Positions 7,050 to 7,706 of a DNA stretch of 7,706 nt are shown here, piece by piece. Both the position numbers and the translations under genes were made by a program. The stretch is taken from contig JAIRUF010000165.1 in assembly GCA_031254555.1 (NCBI GenBank), positions 1 to 7,706 on the forward strand, written 5' to 3'. Every line of letters starts with the position of its first letter. Positions within the stretch are counted from its first letter, which is position 1. The stretch comes from Oscillospiraceae bacterium (GTDB taxonomy: Bacteria > Bacillota > Clostridia > Oscillospirales > Acutalibacteraceae). The notes beneath the pieces were generated by a model. The model ran no database searches. It saw only the letters and a list, made by a program, of their open reading frames with translations, and had not been told where the DNA came from.

Positions 7050-7164
7050 AAAAAAAGGAAACGGAGCAAAGCGTACTTTGACAAAACGGGGTCCTCGCAA
7101 AGCCCCTTAGGCTTTGTGGGGAAAGGAGGAGCAAGGCAGCCCAAGCGGATGTTTTCTTTTTTAC
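7050..7164 (+). repeat. 115-bp repeat, copy 1 (full)
   Basis: First of two full tandem copies. Each copy has, in order, an A-tract, GGAAACGGAG, a small hairpin GCAAAG-CGTA-CTTTG, a CGGGG(T/C)CCTCG stretch, a second hairpin CAAAGCC-CCTTA-GGCTTTG (here 7098-7116), a purine-rich GGGGAAAGGAGGAGCAAGG stretch, GCGGAT, and GTTTTC followed by a T-tract. The T-tract end can pair with the A-tract and GGAAAC of the next copy. This copy carries an extra A within CTTTGACAAAAC. No believable protein is encoded; frames through it are artefacts of the repeat. Confidence 0.9.
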
Positions 7165-7279
7165 AAAAAAAGGAAACGGAGCAAAGCGTACTTTGCAAAA
7201 CGGGGCCCTCGCAAAGCCCCTTAGGCTTTGTGGGGAAAGGAGGAGCAAGGAAGCTAAGCGGATGTTTTCTTTTTTTACG
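7165..7279 (+). repeat. 115-bp repeat, copy 2 (full)
   Basis: Tandem with copy 1 and nearly identical: GGAAACGG recurs at 7172, 115 bp after 7057. It differs by GGGGCCCTCG in place of GGGGTCCTCG, AAGGAAGCTAAGCGG in place of AAGGCAGCCCAAGCGG, and ACGA in place of ACAA at the end. The CAAAGCC/GGCTTTG hairpin is unchanged. Confidence 0.9.
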
Positions 7280-7314
7280 AAAAAAGGAAACGGAGCAAAG
7301 CGTACTTTGCTCCG
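7279..7314 (-). terminator. Probable terminator of tRNA-Glu, built into repeat copy 3
   Basis: Read on the minus strand, CGGAGCAAAG (7314-7305), loop TACG and CTTTGCTCCG (7300-7291) form a perfect 10-bp hairpin. It is followed by TTTCCTTTTTT (7290-7280). It starts 3 nt after the tRNA CCA end, the right place and shape for a rho-independent terminator. Confidence 0.75.
7280..7310 (+). repeat. 115-bp repeat, copy 3 (partial, stops at the tRNA)
   Basis: The A-tract, GGAAACGGAG and GCAAAGCGTACTTTGC match copies 1 and 2, but identity ends at 7310, seven bases before the encoded CCA of the tRNA gene. The bases past the junction (TCCG, 7311-7314) complete a perfect palindrome with CGGA at 7291-7294, which the other copies lack. 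Confidence 0.85.
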
Positions 7315-7317
7315 ACG

Positions 7318-7392
7318 TGGTGACCCGTACGAGACTCGAACTCGTGTTACCGCCGTGAAAGGGCGGTGTCTTAACCACTTGACCAACGGGCC
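7318..7392 (-). tRNA. trnE: tRNA-Glu (anticodon TTC), CCA end encoded
   Basis: On the minus strand the gene runs from GGCCCGT (7392-7386), which pairs with ACGGGTC (7328-7322; one G-T wobble). It has the D arm GTCAAGTGGTTAAGAC, the anticodon stem CCGCC/GGCGG and loop CTTTCAC with TTC at 7359-7357. The T arm is ACGAG-TTCGAGT-CTCGT, followed by discriminator A (7321) and CCA (7320-7318). This is a complete cloverleaf that would read GAA and GAG codons. It is flanked on both sides by copies of the 115-bp repeat, all in one orientation. No convincing promoter is visible directly upstream (plus-strand 7393-7511), so it may be transcribed from further out or from a weak site. Confidence 0.96.
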
Positions 7393-7473
7393 GTATATAT
7401 TAAATTTGTGCAGGTCATAATCCCAAAACCGTAAGACTGTGTTTAAACACAGTCAGGCGGCGTGAATACGGCC
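7389..7473. repeat. Short inverted repeat bracketing the tRNA upstream region
   Basis: GGCCGTAT (7389-7396), which covers the first four bases of the tRNA gene and its 5' flank, recurs inverted as ATACGGCC (7466-7473). The arms enclose the 20-bp palindrome. Eight base pairs this far apart could be chance. Confidence 0.35.
7435..7454. repeat. Perfect 20-bp palindrome upstream of the tRNA gene
   Basis: GACTGTGTTTAAACACAGTC reads the same on both strands. It lies 43 bp before the 5' end of the tRNA gene, in the only non-repeat stretch between the tRNA and the second repeat cluster. No T-tract follows on either strand, so it is not an ordinary terminator. It could be a protein-binding site or the trace of an element end; neither can be shown. 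Confidence 0.7.
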
Positions 7474-7511
7474 TTTTGTGAAAAAGCTCGCTCGCTGCAA
7501 AATAGAAATCT

Positions 7512-7580
7512 GCAAAACTGGGGCCCTCGCAAAGCCCCTTAGGCTTTGTGGGGAAAGGAGGTACAAGGCAGCTAAGCGGA
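7512..7580 (+). repeat. 115-bp repeat, copy 4 (internally deleted)
   Basis: Matches the CAAAAC(G/T)GGGGCCCTCG, CAAAGCC-CCTTA-GGCTTTG and GGGGAAAGGAGG segments. It then jumps from CTAAGCGGA straight to CTTTGCAAAAC of copy 5. The segment holding the GTTTTC T-tract, A-tract, GGAAACGGAG and first hairpin half is missing. AAGCGGA occurs at both edges of the lost segment in related copies, which fits a slippage or recombination deletion. Confidence 0.85.
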
Positions 7581-7668
7581 CTTTGCAAAACGGGGTCCCT
7601 CGCAAAGCCATCAGGCTTTGTGGGGAGAAGGAGGAGCAAGGCAGCTAAGCGGATGTTTTCTTTTTTAC
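7581..7668 (+). repeat. 115-bp repeat, copy 5
   Basis: Continues from the deletion joint with CTTTGCAAAACGGGG and runs to the T-tract end. Its main hairpin keeps both stem arms, CAAAGCC and GGCTTTG, while the loop changes from CCTTA to ATCA (7604-7621). Stem conservation with loop change is consistent with the fold mattering. Confidence 0.85.
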
Positions 7669-7706
7669 AAAAAAAGAAAACGAAGCAAAGCGGACTTTGG
7701 CAAAAC
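7669..7706 (+). repeat. 115-bp repeat, copy 6 (cut by window end)
   Basis: A-tract, GAAAACGAAGCAAAGCGGACTTTGGCAAAAC, clearly the start of another copy. GAAAAC here pairs perfectly with GTTTTC at the end of copy 5, where the first cluster has GGAAAC with a G-T pair. The array probably continues past the window. Confidence 0.8.

Noticed and set aside
7300..7400. tRNA gene as an integration (att) site of a mobile island
   Set aside because: No integrase gene is visible and no duplicated tRNA 3' end was found on the far side within the window; the repeats do not match the tRNA sequence.
7397..7426. TTGGGA-18-TAATAT as the tRNA-Glu promoter on the minus strand
   Set aside because: The -10 would lie only 4 bp before the mature 5' end, placing the transcript start inside the tRNA.
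6988..7639. Several open frames through the repeats, encoding PTKPKGLCEGP and FAPFPFFVKK type peptides
   Set aside because: They run through the 115-bp repeats, and two of them also cross the tRNA gene. Their internal similarity comes from the DNA repeat, none has a convincing ribosome binding site, and the deleted copy shifts the frame.
7050..7706. CRISPR array
   Set aside because: The units are about 115 bp and near identical over their full length, with no variable spacers and no cas genes.

Overview
The window looks like chromosomal DNA from a low-to-medium GC Gram-positive bacterium, most likely a clostridial (Oscillospiraceae/Ruminococcaceae-like) member of the Firmicutes. The reasons are strong AGGAGG-type ribosome binding sites, TTG starts, near-consensus sigma-A promoters, an ECF-type thiamine transporter under a TPP riboswitch, and rho-independent terminators. 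The taxonomic placement is an inference.

Layout. 1-1395 (+): 3' part of leuA (2-isopropylmalate synthase), whose start lies outside the window. It ends at a hairpin that can terminate transcription in both directions. 1442-4058 (-): a two-gene operon, typA (bipA, ribosome-associated GTPase) followed 4 bp later by a TIM-barrel amidohydrolase. 4059-4350: a compact divergent control region. A typA promoter faces left. A consensus promoter faces right and drives a TPP riboswitch and terminator ahead of thiT. 4351-4938 (+): thiT, the thiamine-binding S component of an ECF transporter. 4947-5041: promoter and leader of the next operon. 5042-6996 (+): two overlapping membrane-protein genes. The first encodes a protein with an acidic N-terminus, a four-cysteine zinc ribbon, one transmembrane helix and a TPR-like helical domain. 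The second encodes a small multi-pass protein that resembles a membrane metalloprotease family but lacks the usual HExxH at the expected place. A strong terminator closes this operon.

6997-7706 carries no protein gene. It holds a tRNA-Glu(UUC) gene on the minus strand, embedded in direct copies of a ~115-bp repeat with three internal inverted repeats. The copy next to the tRNA supplies a perfect 10-bp hairpin and T-tract that should terminate the tRNA transcript. A second repeat cluster on the other side of the tRNA contains an internally deleted copy.

The housekeeping genes (leucine synthesis, translation GTPase, thiamine uptake) are unrelated in pathway. The least explained parts are the zinc-ribbon/TPR plus protease-like pair and the repeat family around the tRNA.
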